Positions 35,773-45,476 are shown, numbered from the stretch's first letter. The stretch is 64,000 bases of DNA from Hydrocarboniclastica marina (GCF_004851605.1 NZ_CP031093.1:3410692-3474691); one strand, 5' to 3'. The notes: generated by a model from the sequence alone, not told the origin. Numbers and translations are program-made.

Positions 35773-37341
35773 TTACTGGTCGCCCTGCTGCCCACTGTTG
35801 CGGGCCTCGACCTGCGCGGCGAGCTCTTTGATCAGCATTTCACTCTCGGATTGCAGGAACAGACTCTCACCGCTAGTACTCGGCTTATAGTCCATCATCA
35901 GGGCGAGCTTGCCCGCTTTGCGGTACTCGAAGAACCAGTGTTCATAGTCTTCGTCCGTGCTCGCCTCTTCAACTGTGATGAGGATGTCGTTATCACTCGT
36001 TTCCCAACCTTCCATCGTGTAGAGCGGCACGGACCTGAACGAGGTTGCTCCAGAGAAGCTGCCGTCCAGGTCGCCGAACTCCAGGTTGCCCAGATTGAGG
36101 GACTGTTCCTCGCCACCTACGGTGAAGGGCTCCGCTCCGGCTACGGTGTACGACATCTTGCCCACGATGTACTCAACTTCGTCACGGGTGGCGCTGTCGT
36201 CACTTAACATGTAGTAGGTCACGTCTTCAGCAATGGCGAAGTCGCCTGCGTCTTCGAGCACATTGACGCTGTCCATCCACAGCAGCTCGCCGAGGTCACT
36301 GATCATGACGTATGTTGCAATACCGTCGCCGGTGTGCCGGTAGAGCATGGTGAATTCATCACGCCAGGCGCCGTCGCTGTCTTCCCCGGCCAGGATGAGC
36401 TTGCCATTTGCTGAGACTTCAAAGGTCGAGCCTGCCGCGCAGGTATCATCCGGTTTGGCGACAGTCTCGTCACCCTTCAGGAAAACAAATGTCTCGTTGT
36501 TGATACATACCGTGTTTGCCTGGTTAGCGGTGCCAAACCGGACATAGAACTGCTCGTTGTCGCCGTTGTCATCAAACCGGAACATGGACCAGTTGGTGTC
36601 CTGCAGCGCCGCTTTGGAGAAGGCAAGGCGGGTTGGTTCTACGGTTTTGATAGCCCCGCTGTCTTCCAGGTCCAGCTCGATATCATCCGCATTCTTCCCG
36701 CTTTTAACCTGGGCCACTATTTCGCTTTTGGCGGCGCCCAGATTACTGGCGACTGTGCTGATGTCGGTAGCCTGCTTGGCCTCCGCGACCACAAAACGGG
36801 CGAGCGCGTGGACCACCCCGGCTTCTTCTGCCTGCGCCGCGTCGCTTTTCGCCTTAATGTAATCCCCGGCCAGAATGGCGGCATCTACGCCCAACTCCTG
36901 AGCCAGTTCAGAGATTGACTTGCCTGTCTTCTTGGCCAGGTCGGTAAACGGTGTCACATAGTCCGAACCGGCTTCTGCACTGAGTGAAAAGGGCGTATCG
37001 ACCAGGCCACTGTCAGAATCCCAGGTCACGTTTTCTACCGCGACAACAACCAGCGGCTGACTGAACTGTTCGGCAGAGATCTCCAGCGTTCCGTTCTCGC
37101 CTGTTGTGCCGACTTTAACTTCGCCTTCGTCAAACTGCCCGTTGTCGTTGGCGTCGATATACACATCAGCGCGTTCGAGATAGCCATCGATGGCCGTAAT
37201 GGTCTGGGACTCAGTTGTTGTACCGCCGCCGGAAGAGTTCGGCGACTCAGAGGAATCTGAACTGGATCCTCCACCACAACCTGCCAGGGAAAGACTCGAT
37301 GCTACCGCCAGAACCAGAACTGAACGTTTGAACTCTTTCAT
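35773..37341 (-). CDS. Large hypothetical lipoprotein with a calcium-binding-like loop
   Basis: This 522-residue protein has a lipoprotein signal (LSLAGC, Cys at about residue 22), then a Gly/Ser-rich linker (GGGSSSDSSE). A segment YIDANDNGQFDEGEV resembles an EF-hand or dockerin-like Ca2+ loop, followed by a beta-sandwich-like region. The remainder is an acidic beta-rich domain without a family I recognise. It is presumably exposed on the cell surface. It stands alone in transcription, and a strong hairpin follows its stop. Confidence 0.75.
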   Translation of the reverse strand: MKEFKRSVLVLAVASSLSLAGCGGGSSSDSSESPNSSGGGTTTESQTITAIDGYLERADVYIDANDNGQFDEGEVKVGTTGENGTLEISAEQFSQPLVVVAVENVTWDSDSGLVDTPFSLSAEAGSDYVTPFTDLAKKTGKSISELAQELGVDAAILAGDYIKAKSDAAQAEEAGVVHALARFVVAEAKQATDISTVASNLGAAKSEIVAQVKSGKNADDIELDLEDSGAIKTVEPTRLAFSKAALQDTNWSMFRFDDNGDNEQFYVRFGTANQANTVCINNETFVFLKGDETVAKPDDTCAAGSTFEVSANGKLILAGEDSDGAWRDEFTMLYRHTGDGIATYVMISDLGELLWMDSVNVLEDAGDFAIAEDVTYYMLSDDSATRDEVEYIVGKMSYTVAGAEPFTVGGEEQSLNLGNLEFGDLDGSFSGATSFRSVPLYTMEGWETSDNDILITVEEASTDEDYEHWFFEYRKAGKLALMMDYKPSTSGESLFLQSESEMLIKELAAQVEARNSGQQGDQ

Positions 37342-37526
37342 GCCTTCTCCAGATTAGAAAGTTTCTCTTTCTTGCTAACTGACTCGGATACCCTTACTCA
37401 GAGCCAGCTGGAGTATAGACAGGCGACAGATCCCGCATTGTAAATTACTGTAACTGATGTACACATATCGACCGAGAGGACGCGCCTACCTCGCCGGCCC
37501 TGTTTTTCAGCCACTCACGTTTCTGG

Positions 37527-39227
37527 CTATTGCCAGGGCGGTAAGCCGGACCGCCGGGAAAGCTCATGGTCCGGTGGCGGCACCGGTCGGGTCGCCCTGT
37601 CGTAGTTGCGATCCGCAGCAGCTTTGGGCAGCTCTGCGGCCAGCTGGGCAAAACGGGTTTGGAACGCGGCCAGGCTCCACTGGCCATAGAGCGTGTGTCC
37701 GCCCTCGTAGGCCTGCTCCTGGTACTCCTCATAGGTGGTGACGTAGCCCATGTACTCGTTGCAGTAGGTGCAGATCAACGTCTGGCTGATACCGGAGCCC
37801 TTCAGGCAGGTGTTTACGGTCTCGATGAGGCGTCTGCCGGACGTCGTTGTGAACTCGCCGGGACAGCAGACCAGTGCCAGGCTTCCCAGCCGGACAATTT
37901 GCAGCGGCAACACTGACGGGACCATTTCGCTTTCCTTGATGGCCCCTGCCTTCTCCTGACGGTTCAGTTCCGCCACCAGCGGGTCAATAAAGCCGGGGAT
38001 GCGGGGGCGCTTGCCATTCTGTCGCCGACCCAACTCCATGAAGATGTCCTTGGGGCCCTGTGAGCGGTAGAGCCGGCGGAAGTATGCACGCTCCTCAGCG
38101 TCACGCTGCGACAGAGCACCCTGCTTAAGGGCGCGGCGCGCTCGGCTCGCCAGCCGCAACAGCGGCAGCAGCGCCGGCGCGACACCGGGCCCATCCACCG
38201 GCGTCCCCGCTGCGAACGAAACGCCGTGGCAGGGGTCGCTGGTCCGGGCTTCGGGTTCGCCGTTGGCGAATCCGGGGTCAGCATGGACATTGCTGAAATC
38301 GACGTAGGTCAGCACACCGTCCAATGGTCCGTTGATTCTGTCCTGCGCTGGGGATGCCGCGATCACCAGCGCGAGCTCACTCTGTTTGCGGCCGTTGGAC
38401 TCGGCGTACGCGTATTCCGCCTCACCCTTTATCGCCTTGCGGCGGTCGGCCTGGCCTGGGCCGTGGTAGTGCGGTGAGACATCTCCCGCCTTAGCCTGGG
38501 CAAAGATCGCAACCGCACCGTCGCCGAGCCGGGCTTCGGTTTCGGCCGCGGCGTAGCCTTTATTGTCACCATTGTGCTGGTTGAGCGAACTGCCCAGGCA
38601 GGTGGCGTGTACGCCGAACAGAGACAACAGCGCCTTCACCTGCCCGTCCCGGCGCAGACTCAGCACCTGCATTCGCCGGTCCAGGGCTTTGTGGTTTTCG
38701 CCCTCGCGGTAAGGACTGACGTCGGGGTTGCGATTCCAGGCTCTGAGCGAGCGATTCCAGGCCACGGGCACGTGCTCATCAAAGCAACCGGAGCCCAACC
38801 AGAGTTCAGTCTCTTCCGCGGTCATCCATGCCTGAACCACCGACTCTACAATTGCACTGACCACGGCCTGCAGGTGCTCGGGCTGGAATCCGGGGGTGAC
38901 CAGATTGTAGAGCACCTCATGGGCACAACCGCCGGGGCCGGAATGGGTATGGGTGCAGGTGAGCACAAACGACTCTGCGTTAAAGCCCGAGCCCATCCGG
39001 GAAGCCAATTGCTCGACAGCGCCAGCGCGCATGGCGTGGGTGACGTAGCCAAGGTCCAGGCAGCAGAAGATCAGGGTCTTGCCGTCTTTATCGCGAAAGA
39101 ACAGGCTGCGAGCGAACAGCGGACCACCTTCGCTCGTCGCCCGATGAGTGATCTGCCCGTAGCCGTGCATCGCGTAGCCGGACGGCCTGATCGCAATCTC
39201 GTACTTCCCCCACCCCGCGTCACCCAT
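37527..39227 (-). CDS. Neutral/alkaline ceramidase family hydrolase
   Basis: This 566-residue protein matches neutral ceramidases. Zinc ligands lie in CTHTHSGPGG (His93, His95) and GVHAT (His207), and the nucleophile is Ser251 in GDVSP. CNEYMGYVTTYEEYQEQAYEGG is the conserved C-terminal metal/substrate motif. It hydrolyses the amide bond of ceramide-like lipids. No signal peptide is visible, unlike the secreted P. aeruginosa enzyme, and the C-terminal Ig-like domain appears shortened. It may therefore be cytoplasmic or use a non-standard export route. Confidence 0.87.
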   Translation of the reverse strand: MGDAGWGKYEIAIRPSGYAMHGYGQITHRATSEGGPLFARSLFFRDKDGKTLIFCCLDLGYVTHAMRAGAVEQLASRMGSGFNAESFVLTCTHTHSGPGGCAHEVLYNLVTPGFQPEHLQAVVSAIVESVVQAWMTAEETELWLGSGCFDEHVPVAWNRSLRAWNRNPDVSPYREGENHKALDRRMQVLSLRRDGQVKALLSLFGVHATCLGSSLNQHNGDNKGYAAAETEARLGDGAVAIFAQAKAGDVSPHYHGPGQADRRKAIKGEAEYAYAESNGRKQSELALVIAASPAQDRINGPLDGVLTYVDFSNVHADPGFANGEPEARTSDPCHGVSFAAGTPVDGPGVAPALLPLLRLASRARRALKQGALSQRDAEERAYFRRLYRSQGPKDIFMELGRRQNGKRPRIPGFIDPLVAELNRQEKAGAIKESEMVPSVLPLQIVRLGSLALVCCPGEFTTTSGRRLIETVNTCLKGSGISQTLICTYCNEYMGYVTTYEEYQEQAYEGGHTLYGQWSLAAFQTRFAQLAAELPKAAADRNYDRATRPVPPPDHELSRRSGLPPWQ

Positions 39228-39434
39228 GCTCTGCGCCCTGCGTGTAAATGTTTCGGTAACCCTCGCCAGGCTTTTTATCTATGCAAAAGCCAGTAAGTGC
39301 TGAAACGAACTTTACTTCCTGGCAGATGATTCTTAAACTTCCGTCCATGAGCGCATTACCTACCTGAAAGGTTGGGCGGGGGCAACGGCCTCAGCGAGGC
39401 GCAAATCACGGACGACATACCCTCAAGGAAGACC

Positions 39435-40382
39435 ATGGCCTCATCGATTTTCTACCCCCGGACCGTCAGTACACCCCGCAAGATCGCCCAGAACGCTTGT
39501 CCCCAAAACATGGCGCCGGACGAGTTCGAACGACGCTTTCTGGCGGCCAATTGGCAGACCGCCAGCGCCAACAGCAATTGTCCTCCCAACCGTCCCGTTA
39601 TTGTGCCTTCCGCTGATCAGGCGGCTGACATAAGTATCAGTCCGCTCCTGACCTGTACCTCAGAAGAGCAGAAGAACCTGTTCAGCCTCAGCCAGTACGC
39701 TGGCGGAGCAGCCGTGATGGGGCTGGCAAATCTGCTATGGGAGACGCGCATCCCAAACGTGGTCGGCGACCTGAATACCTTCGGCGGGAACGGTATGGGT
39801 GCCGCCGTGGCGAAATCCAGCAAGGTGCTTGAAGCCATCGACAAATACGACTTCGCCAACAAACAGTACCAGGACCTCAAGAACCATCGCGCTGCGCCGC
39901 GTATGGTTAATGCGGCAAAGTTGCGTGCGGGCGCGGCATTCAAAGAGATGAACCAGGTTCTGTACAGTAAGTCGTTAAACTACCTGAACAAGAACACCTT
40001 CGGCATGCGCCAGACCACAAACGCCACCGGTCGCACGGTATGGGAGTCTATTCCTGTTCGCGACACGGCAGACGTCCAGAAACTCGCGAAGTTTGCGAAG
40101 GTAGGGCGGGTACTGGGACCGGGCGTGATTCTGCTCGACGGCTATATCCGCGCCAATGGCGTTTATCATACCTGGCAGAGCGGCGGTAATTGGGAGCGGG
40201 AAGCGGTTGTTCAGGGTGGATCTTTTTTTGCTGGGCTTGGTGCCGGCGCAGTTATCGGTACGGTTATAGCCTTAACGCCAGTCGGCCTTGTTATTGGAGT
40301 AGTCGCCGGGGGGGCAATAGCAGTCGGCGCAGACTATCTCGTTAAAGACCTGATAAATCTAGCCTACGATATGGCGAAATGA
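39435..40382 (+). CDS. Candidate membrane-active (pore-forming) antibacterial effector
   Basis: This 315-residue protein has no classical signal peptide. It has a soluble N-terminal 250 residues (start MASSIFYPRTVSTPRKIAQN, Cys/Pro-rich early part) and a C-terminal hydrophobic block of about 50 residues. That block is rich in spaced Gly/Ala (FFAGLGAGAVIG, VVAGGAIAVGAD), like a glycine zipper. ATG 39435 has AAGGA before it. Two small paralogous membrane proteins follow directly, the first overlapping by four bases. That layout fits toxin plus membrane immunity genes of contact-dependent competition. Toxicity and delivery route are inferred; no secretion genes are nearby. Confidence 0.6.
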   Translation: MASSIFYPRTVSTPRKIAQNACPQNMAPDEFERRFLAANWQTASANSNCPPNRPVIVPSADQAADISISPLLTCTSEEQKNLFSLSQYAGGAAVMGLANLLWETRIPNVVGDLNTFGGNGMGAAVAKSSKVLEAIDKYDFANKQYQDLKNHRAAPRMVNAAKLRAGAAFKEMNQVLYSKSLNYLNKNTFGMRQTTNATGRTVWESIPVRDTADVQKLAKFAKVGRVLGPGVILLDGYIRANGVYHTWQSGGNWEREAVVQGGSFFAGLGAGAVIGTVIALTPVGLVIGVVAGGAIAVGADYLVKDLINLAYDMAK

Positions 40383-40741
40383 TGCCTGAGATATCACTTC
40401 AAACTTTTTTCGGTTTGGTGGGTTTGGCCGGTGCAGCATCCATGCTGCTGGGCCTGCTGGTGCTTAGGCTAACTTTAACGCACCGCTTGAAGAAAAAACT
40501 CAAACCAAACGGCGAATACTGGGATAGCGGTACGTTAGATTTCGGGTTTATCAACACAGCCCTTTTTGCGTGGGCTTGTACCCTCCCCTACGTACAACGA
40601 TCTGAAAGGTTCCGCCTGATCTACAGAGATCTGGATGTAAAATCATTCGCAAACTGGTTCGAGACAGCGGCTGCTTACGCAACAATAGGGGGTGTGGCAA
40701 TTTTTTTCTTGTTCGGGCCCTTGATCTACCTTTTTGATTAA
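40379..40741 (+). CDS. Putative immunity protein 1 (two-helix membrane protein)
   Basis: This 120-residue protein has two membrane segments (about 8-30 and 96-118). Between them is a conserved cytoplasmic or periplasmic block: RLTLTHRLKKKLKP, then YWDSGTLDFGF, ACTLPYVQRSE and YRDLDVKSFA. The ATG overlaps the TGA of the effector gene, so translation is coupled. It is a close paralogue of the next gene. Coupling, small size and duplication suggest immunity against the upstream membrane-active protein. I do not know a named family for it. Confidence 0.6.
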   Translation: MMPEISLQTFFGLVGLAGAASMLLGLLVLRLTLTHRLKKKLKPNGEYWDSGTLDFGFINTALFAWACTLPYVQRSERFRLIYRDLDVKSFANWFETAAAYATIGGVAIFFLFGPLIYLFD

Positions 40742-40771
40742 TAGATTTGTCGAGTTTGACCAAGCATACGA

Positions 40772-41134
40772 ATGAACACAATACCCCTGGAAATTGTGTT
40801 TGCTTTCGCTGCAGTAGCAGGAATGGGCACAGCTATACTCAGCCTTTTTACACTTCGTTTAACCCTCACCCGGCGCCTGAAAAAGAAGCTGAAACCCTCT
40901 GGTGACTACTGGGAAACCGGCACGCTCGACTTCGGGTTCTTTAATACATTCATATTTGCCTATGCATGCACGCTGCCCTTCGTGCCTCGCTCCGAATACT
41001 ACCGGATCCTCTATAAAGACCTGGACGTAAAGCGGTTTGCGACTCTGTTTGAGAAGGGTGCAGCTTACGCGATGGTTACAGGGTTCCTTGTCTTCTTCAT
41101 CAGCATTCCTTTCTTCTACTGGTTTAAACCTTAA
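40772..41134 (+). CDS. Putative immunity protein 2 (paralogue of the preceding gene)
   Basis: Also 120 residues with the same two-helix plan. By eye more than half of the aligned core positions are identical to the preceding protein, including RLKKKLKP, GTLDFGF, ACTLP and DLDVK. The flanking membrane helices have diverged most. It starts 30 bases after its paralogue. Duplicated, diverging immunity genes are common behind antibacterial effectors and may protect against effector variants from other strains. Confidence 0.6.
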   Translation: MNTIPLEIVFAFAAVAGMGTAILSLFTLRLTLTRRLKKKLKPSGDYWETGTLDFGFFNTFIFAYACTLPFVPRSEYYRILYKDLDVKRFATLFEKGAAYAMVTGFLVFFISIPFFYWFKP

Positions 41135-41177
41135 CGGTGCCAGGGCGCTCAGAGCCGTTTATGCCTGACGTTTCGAC

Positions 41178-42431
41178 TCACTGATCAAACACAGGCCACG
41201 TATCGACCGCCTCCCCGGACCGCACGATCACCAGATCGCCGAACTGCAGCAGCACGGCCTCGCTCTGCCGGGGTCGCAGGAAAACCAGATCGTCAGCTTT
41301 CAGCCCCACTGATGCACTCACGGTTGCGATCTCCTGATTTGAGCTTCTGCCGTAGAGACGGTTCGGCTTTAGGCCAGGGGGCCAGACATAATCCGCCAGC
41401 CAGTTCCCGCCGTAGATGAAAATTGTGTCGCGCCGACCGCGGCCCAGCCCTGGAAGCAGACGCGCTGGATCACCGAGACCGGGCAGGCGCAACGGGCCGG
41501 TGTTTTTCAGTACCGGTGTGGCGATAAACACAGCGGGCTGATGGCCGCTCAGGGACGGCAGGTCGAAGTCAGCGGGTTTGAGCAGGCCGCTGCCGACGGA
41601 GATTTCGTTACTGACCGTCTCTGTTTCGTGTAGCCGATAGGTAGGGCTTCCCGCCGTGTTGAGTGTCAGGCCCGGCTGATCTTTAATCTCCGTAGCCTGC
41701 GCCCAGAGCGCCGGAAAGTCCTGCTGTACCTGGTCCACCCGCTCCCGGTATACCGCCATCGCGTGCGCGAGCAGCTTTGCCGGCGTGCCGAGCAGCCGGG
41801 GCAGCATGACGACGTGAGGGTCGTAACCCATAAAACCGGTAAAGGCGAAGTGCTCAGGCTGTTGCTCGATGGTGCTCAGGATATGGCGAAGTGCTTCAGT
41901 GCCGGCCCGCCCTTCCGCAATGCCGCCCCGGCACAGGCCAACGTCCAGCTCCAGATTGATATTCAGGCGGGTACCCAGTTTTCGGGCCAGCGCCAGGTAT
42001 TGCTGTAGCCGCTCCGGTGTATCGATCAGCCATTGCAGCTGGCGGCGTGGATCAAACGCGCCCCTGTGTTTCTGGTAAAAGCGCTCTGCCATTGCGACCG
42101 GCATCGGTTTGCCCAGCAGGATGTCAGCGTCCGGCCAGAGGCCCGCGTCCTGGTTCAGGAAGGGCTGATGGAAGGACATGAGCCGTCGGGCAGCCGTTTT
42201 GTTGGCGATGTAGCCCAGAAGTCCCGGGCACGGCAGAGACTTTTCCACCACACGGAGCTGCTTGCCGGCACGCTGGACCGAGGACATCACCTCCTGAATG
42301 TTGTGATCCAGACGGTCGAGATCGATCACCAGGCTGGGGCGCAAGAAACCCTGAGCTTTGAGCGTAGCCTGCAGTTGCTGGAAGTATTTGGCCTCCGCTT
42401 GTGTCCAGATATTGCGGGCGCGGTTGCTCAT
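41178..42431 (-). CDS. Alanine racemase-like (D-threonine aldolase-type) PLP enzyme
   Basis: This 417-residue fold-type III PLP protein has VIDLDRLDHNIQEVM, a PLP-Lys candidate at residue 64 in VVEKSLPCP, and strands with NINLELDVGLCRGG and FTGFMGYDPHV. A C-terminal domain begins near SAIV/SVGLKADD. Family members act as D-threonine aldolases or amino acid racemases, but the precise substrate is unclear. ATG 42431 overlaps the stop of the upstream oxidase gene by four bases, so the two enzymes probably work together. Confidence 0.8.
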   Translation of the reverse strand: MSNRARNIWTQAEAKYFQQLQATLKAQGFLRPSLVIDLDRLDHNIQEVMSSVQRAGKQLRVVEKSLPCPGLLGYIANKTAARRLMSFHQPFLNQDAGLWPDADILLGKPMPVAMAERFYQKHRGAFDPRRQLQWLIDTPERLQQYLALARKLGTRLNINLELDVGLCRGGIAEGRAGTEALRHILSTIEQQPEHFAFTGFMGYDPHVVMLPRLLGTPAKLLAHAMAVYRERVDQVQQDFPALWAQATEIKDQPGLTLNTAGSPTYRLHETETVSNEISVGSGLLKPADFDLPSLSGHQPAVFIATPVLKNTGPLRLPGLGDPARLLPGLGRGRRDTIFIYGGNWLADYVWPPGLKPNRLYGRSSNQEIATVSASVGLKADDLVFLRPRQSEAVLLQFGDLVIVRSGEAVDTWPVFDQ

Positions 42432-43786
42432 GGCTGCACCAGGATACGGCGCAGGTGGTCGTTCAGCATGCGCCCGTCCGGATCGAGCTGTTTGCGGACT
42501 CGGGCGAAATCCTCCCAATGGGGATAGAGCTCCGCCAGCCGGGTTGCGTCCAGTGAGTGCAATTTGCCCCAGTGCGGCCGCCCGCCGTACTTCCAGAAGA
42601 TCGGTTCAACCAGGTCGAACAGCGGCCGATAATCGGTACAGATGTGCTGATGCAGCGAGATCGAGGCACTGTCGCGGCCGAAGAAGGGTGAAAGCCATAC
42701 ATCGTCGGCTGCAACCCGCCGATACTCCAGCGGAAACAGGGTACGAATGCCCGAGCGGCGCACGGTTGAAAAGATCTCCTGCACGCACTCGAGGCCCCGC
42801 TCGACAGGGACCTCATACTCCATTTCGTTGAAACGTGCGTCCCGGGGCGAAGGAAAGATTTGATAGGCACGACCGCTGCGGCGCATTTCGCTGTGTAGCC
42901 CGGTGAGCAGCTTCTGCATAGCGCCATCAGCGCCGGGAATACCATGGGCAACGCGCGAGGTCAGGTTCAGTACCATGCTCACGGGGAGCTGGAAGCGCGG
43001 CGCGGGGGTAGGTGCGGCTTCTGTTTCGTTGAGCAGTTTGACGATGGCCTGGTCAGACCGGAAAAAAGCCCAGAACTCGGCGTGCCGATTGTCCCGGGCA
43101 AGTTGATCGAAACGGCGCAGAACTTCGTTCAGCGGCAGCAGGAACTCGTGTTCAGCCAGGTGGTAACGAGCGCGGTTTTGCAGAGTGATTTGCGTAACCA
43201 CGCCAAGGGCGCCCAGCGAGGTGGCGCCCGCCTGCCAGATTTCCGCGTTGTGCTCGGCGTCTGCTTCGACCACCTCACCGTCAGGCGTTACCAGACGCAA
43301 GCCCCGTACCTGGGCCGACAGCGAACCCAGTTCCCGCCCAGTGCCGTGCGTGCTGGTGCCACACGCACCGCCGAGGGACTGAACGTCCACATCGCCCTGA
43401 TTTATAAGACCCTGCCCCAGCTCCCACAGCGGTTCCCCCAGATCCTGCAGGCGTGAGCCGGCCCGGATAGTGGCCTGTTGGGTCTGGCTGTCGTGGCTAA
43501 CCAGACCGCGGAGCCGGTCGAGCGATACCAGGGTATCGGGCGTCGTGCACAGTGCACTGAACGAGTGACCGGCTCCGGTTACCCGAATCTGGCCCCGGGC
43601 GTTGCGAAGTTGCCTGACCAGCTCAGCCTCTGATTCTGGCCGCAACCAGGCCGCCGGTGTTGCCGTTTGCGAGCCGGACCAGTTGCGCCATATGCGGTTG
43701 CCTGGCTTTTGACGAGATGGGGCCTGGTCAGGGATATCTGGCTGTGCTGCAGGAGAAGTCGGCATAGGCGCTCTCGGTGTCGTCAT
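42428..43786 (-). CDS. FAD-linked sugar-lactone oxidase family protein (ALO/GULO-like)
   Basis: This 452-residue VAO-type flavoenzyme has an FAD-binding GAGHSFSAL loop, QGDVDVQSLGGACGTSTHGTG, and a C-terminal ALO domain with the PHWGKLH motif. Family members oxidise aldono-lactones or related alditols. It is coupled to the PLP enzyme downstream (four-base overlap), a pairing that hints at a shared pathway I cannot name. A start at 43765 is also possible; neither has a strong ribosome-binding site. Confidence 0.82.
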   Translation of the reverse strand: MTTPRAPMPTSPAAQPDIPDQAPSRQKPGNRIWRNWSGSQTATPAAWLRPESEAELVRQLRNARGQIRVTGAGHSFSALCTTPDTLVSLDRLRGLVSHDSQTQQATIRAGSRLQDLGEPLWELGQGLINQGDVDVQSLGGACGTSTHGTGRELGSLSAQVRGLRLVTPDGEVVEADAEHNAEIWQAGATSLGALGVVTQITLQNRARYHLAEHEFLLPLNEVLRRFDQLARDNRHAEFWAFFRSDQAIVKLLNETEAAPTPAPRFQLPVSMVLNLTSRVAHGIPGADGAMQKLLTGLHSEMRRSGRAYQIFPSPRDARFNEMEYEVPVERGLECVQEIFSTVRRSGIRTLFPLEYRRVAADDVWLSPFFGRDSASISLHQHICTDYRPLFDLVEPIFWKYGGRPHWGKLHSLDATRLAELYPHWEDFARVRKQLDPDGRMLNDHLRRILVQP

Positions 43787-44015
43787 TTTGCAGAAGTGGC
43801 TTTTGCTGGACGGGCGACAGAAGCCATGGCCGTGCGGTAGTCAGCTGCGTGTTTCAATCATGCCCGTCCGCGACCTTTGATGCGCGAACCAGTATCACAG
43901 GCTCTGGTGTCGATCTCACTCTGGTTCGGTGCACATGGCATATAGCTGATCAGGCACACTTTGTTACACTGGGCCGAACGGATCATCACTCTTGCTGGCG
44001 ATAGGGTTGGAGATT

Positions 44016-45476
44016 ATGCAGGACGCAAAGCAACCTCCAGAGCGAGGCTTACCCAGGACCCAGGTCATCGGCCTTATTGTCGGTCCTTTGCTCCTCCTGG
44101 CGACGTTACTACTGCCCGCACCGGAGGGCATGAGCACCGAAGCCTGGGCCGCGCTGGGGCTGATGCTGTTAATGGCAACCTGGTGGTCCACCGAGGCCAT
44201 TCCGATCCCCGCTACGGCGCTTCTGCCTATTGTGCTAATACCAGCCCTGGATCTGGGCAGTATTCGTGACGCCACGACGCCTTACGCCAACCCGATCATT
44301 TTCCTCTTCCTCGGCGGTTTCACCCTGGGGCTGGCGATGCAGCGCTGGAACCTGCACCGGCGTATCGCGCTGCTGACACTGCGCGCCGTCGGCAGTAAGC
44401 CCAAGCGGCAGATCGGCGGCTTTATGCTGGCCACCGCCTTCCTGAGCATGTGGGTCAGTAACACAGCTACATCTATCATGATGCTGCCCATCGGCCTTTC
44501 GGTTATTGCCATGACGGAGCAAGGTGATTCCGAGGGCTCCCGGCGTTACGCCACGGCCTTGCTGCTGGCTATTGCCTACGCCGCCAGCATCGGCGGTATA
44601 GCCACGCTGATCGGGACGCCGCCCAACGCACTACTGGCGGCTTATCTTGTAGAGAACCAGGGCATTGAGGTTGGGTTCGCCCAGTGGATGCTGCTGGGTG
44701 TTCCGGTTTCTCTGGTGATGCTCGGCCTGACCTGGTGGTGGCTGACCCGCAGCGATTTTGGCCTATCTGGCCAGTCCGGTGGCGGCGAGATGATACGGGA
44801 CGAGCTTGCGAAACTCGGGCCATTACAGAAGGCTGAAAAGCTGGTCGCGGTGGTGTTTGTGCTGGCGGCGGTGGGCTGGGTATTCAGGCCGCTGCTATCC
44901 GCCGGACTGATGCCCTGGCTGACCGATACGGGCATAGCCATCGGTGCAGCGATTTTGTTGTTTCTGCTGCCTGTGGACTTTCAGAAACGGGTATTTGTAC
45001 TCGACTGGACGACGGCGGAAAAGCTGCCGTGGGGTGTGCTATTGCTCTTCGGCGGCGGTCTGGCGCTGGCTGGTGTGATAAGCAGTTCGGGACTGGCCGA
45101 GTGGATCGCCGAGAGTCTGTCTGGCTCAGATGCATTGCCCACACTGGTGATGATCGCACTGGTGACGGCGGTTATCATTTTTCTGACGGAAGTAACCAGC
45201 AATACGGCTACGGCAGCGGCTTTTCTGCCCTTGCTGGGGGCCCTTGCGATGTCCCAGGGGGTGCCGGTTCTGTTGTTCACCGTACCCGCCGCCATAGCCG
45301 CGAGCTGTGCGTTCATGATGCCGGTCGCAACACCGCCCAACGCCATTGTCTTCTCCAGCGGACATATGAGCATCAAAGACATGATCCGCGCCGGATTCGC
45401 GCTCAACCTGCTCGGGATCGTCGTGGTAACGGGGTTCAGTTATTTGCTGATCGGTGCCGTTTTCTCGATGGGCTGA
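44016..45476 (+). CDS. DASS/SLC13-family Na+-coupled dicarboxylate transporter
   Basis: This 486-residue polytopic transporter has both SNT motifs of the family: VSNTATSIMMLP and TSNTATAAAFLPLL. It also has LIGTPPNALLAAYL and a C-terminal ATPPNAIVFSSGHM. It imports dicarboxylates such as succinate or malate with Na+. ATG 44016 has GGAG nine bases upstream, and the frame extends to 43992. It stands alone, divergent from the oxidase pair. Confidence 0.9.
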   Translation: MQDAKQPPERGLPRTQVIGLIVGPLLLLATLLLPAPEGMSTEAWAALGLMLLMATWWSTEAIPIPATALLPIVLIPALDLGSIRDATTPYANPIIFLFLGGFTLGLAMQRWNLHRRIALLTLRAVGSKPKRQIGGFMLATAFLSMWVSNTATSIMMLPIGLSVIAMTEQGDSEGSRRYATALLLAIAYAASIGGIATLIGTPPNALLAAYLVENQGIEVGFAQWMLLGVPVSLVMLGLTWWWLTRSDFGLSGQSGGGEMIRDELAKLGPLQKAEKLVAVVFVLAAVGWVFRPLLSAGLMPWLTDTGIAIGAAILLFLLPVDFQKRVFVLDWTTAEKLPWGVLLLFGGGLALAGVISSSGLAEWIAESLSGSDALPTLVMIALVTAVIIFLTEVTSNTATAAAFLPLLGALAMSQGVPVLLFTVPAAIAASCAFMMPVATPPNAIVFSSGHMSIKDMIRAGFALNLLGIVVVTGFSYLLIGAVFSMG

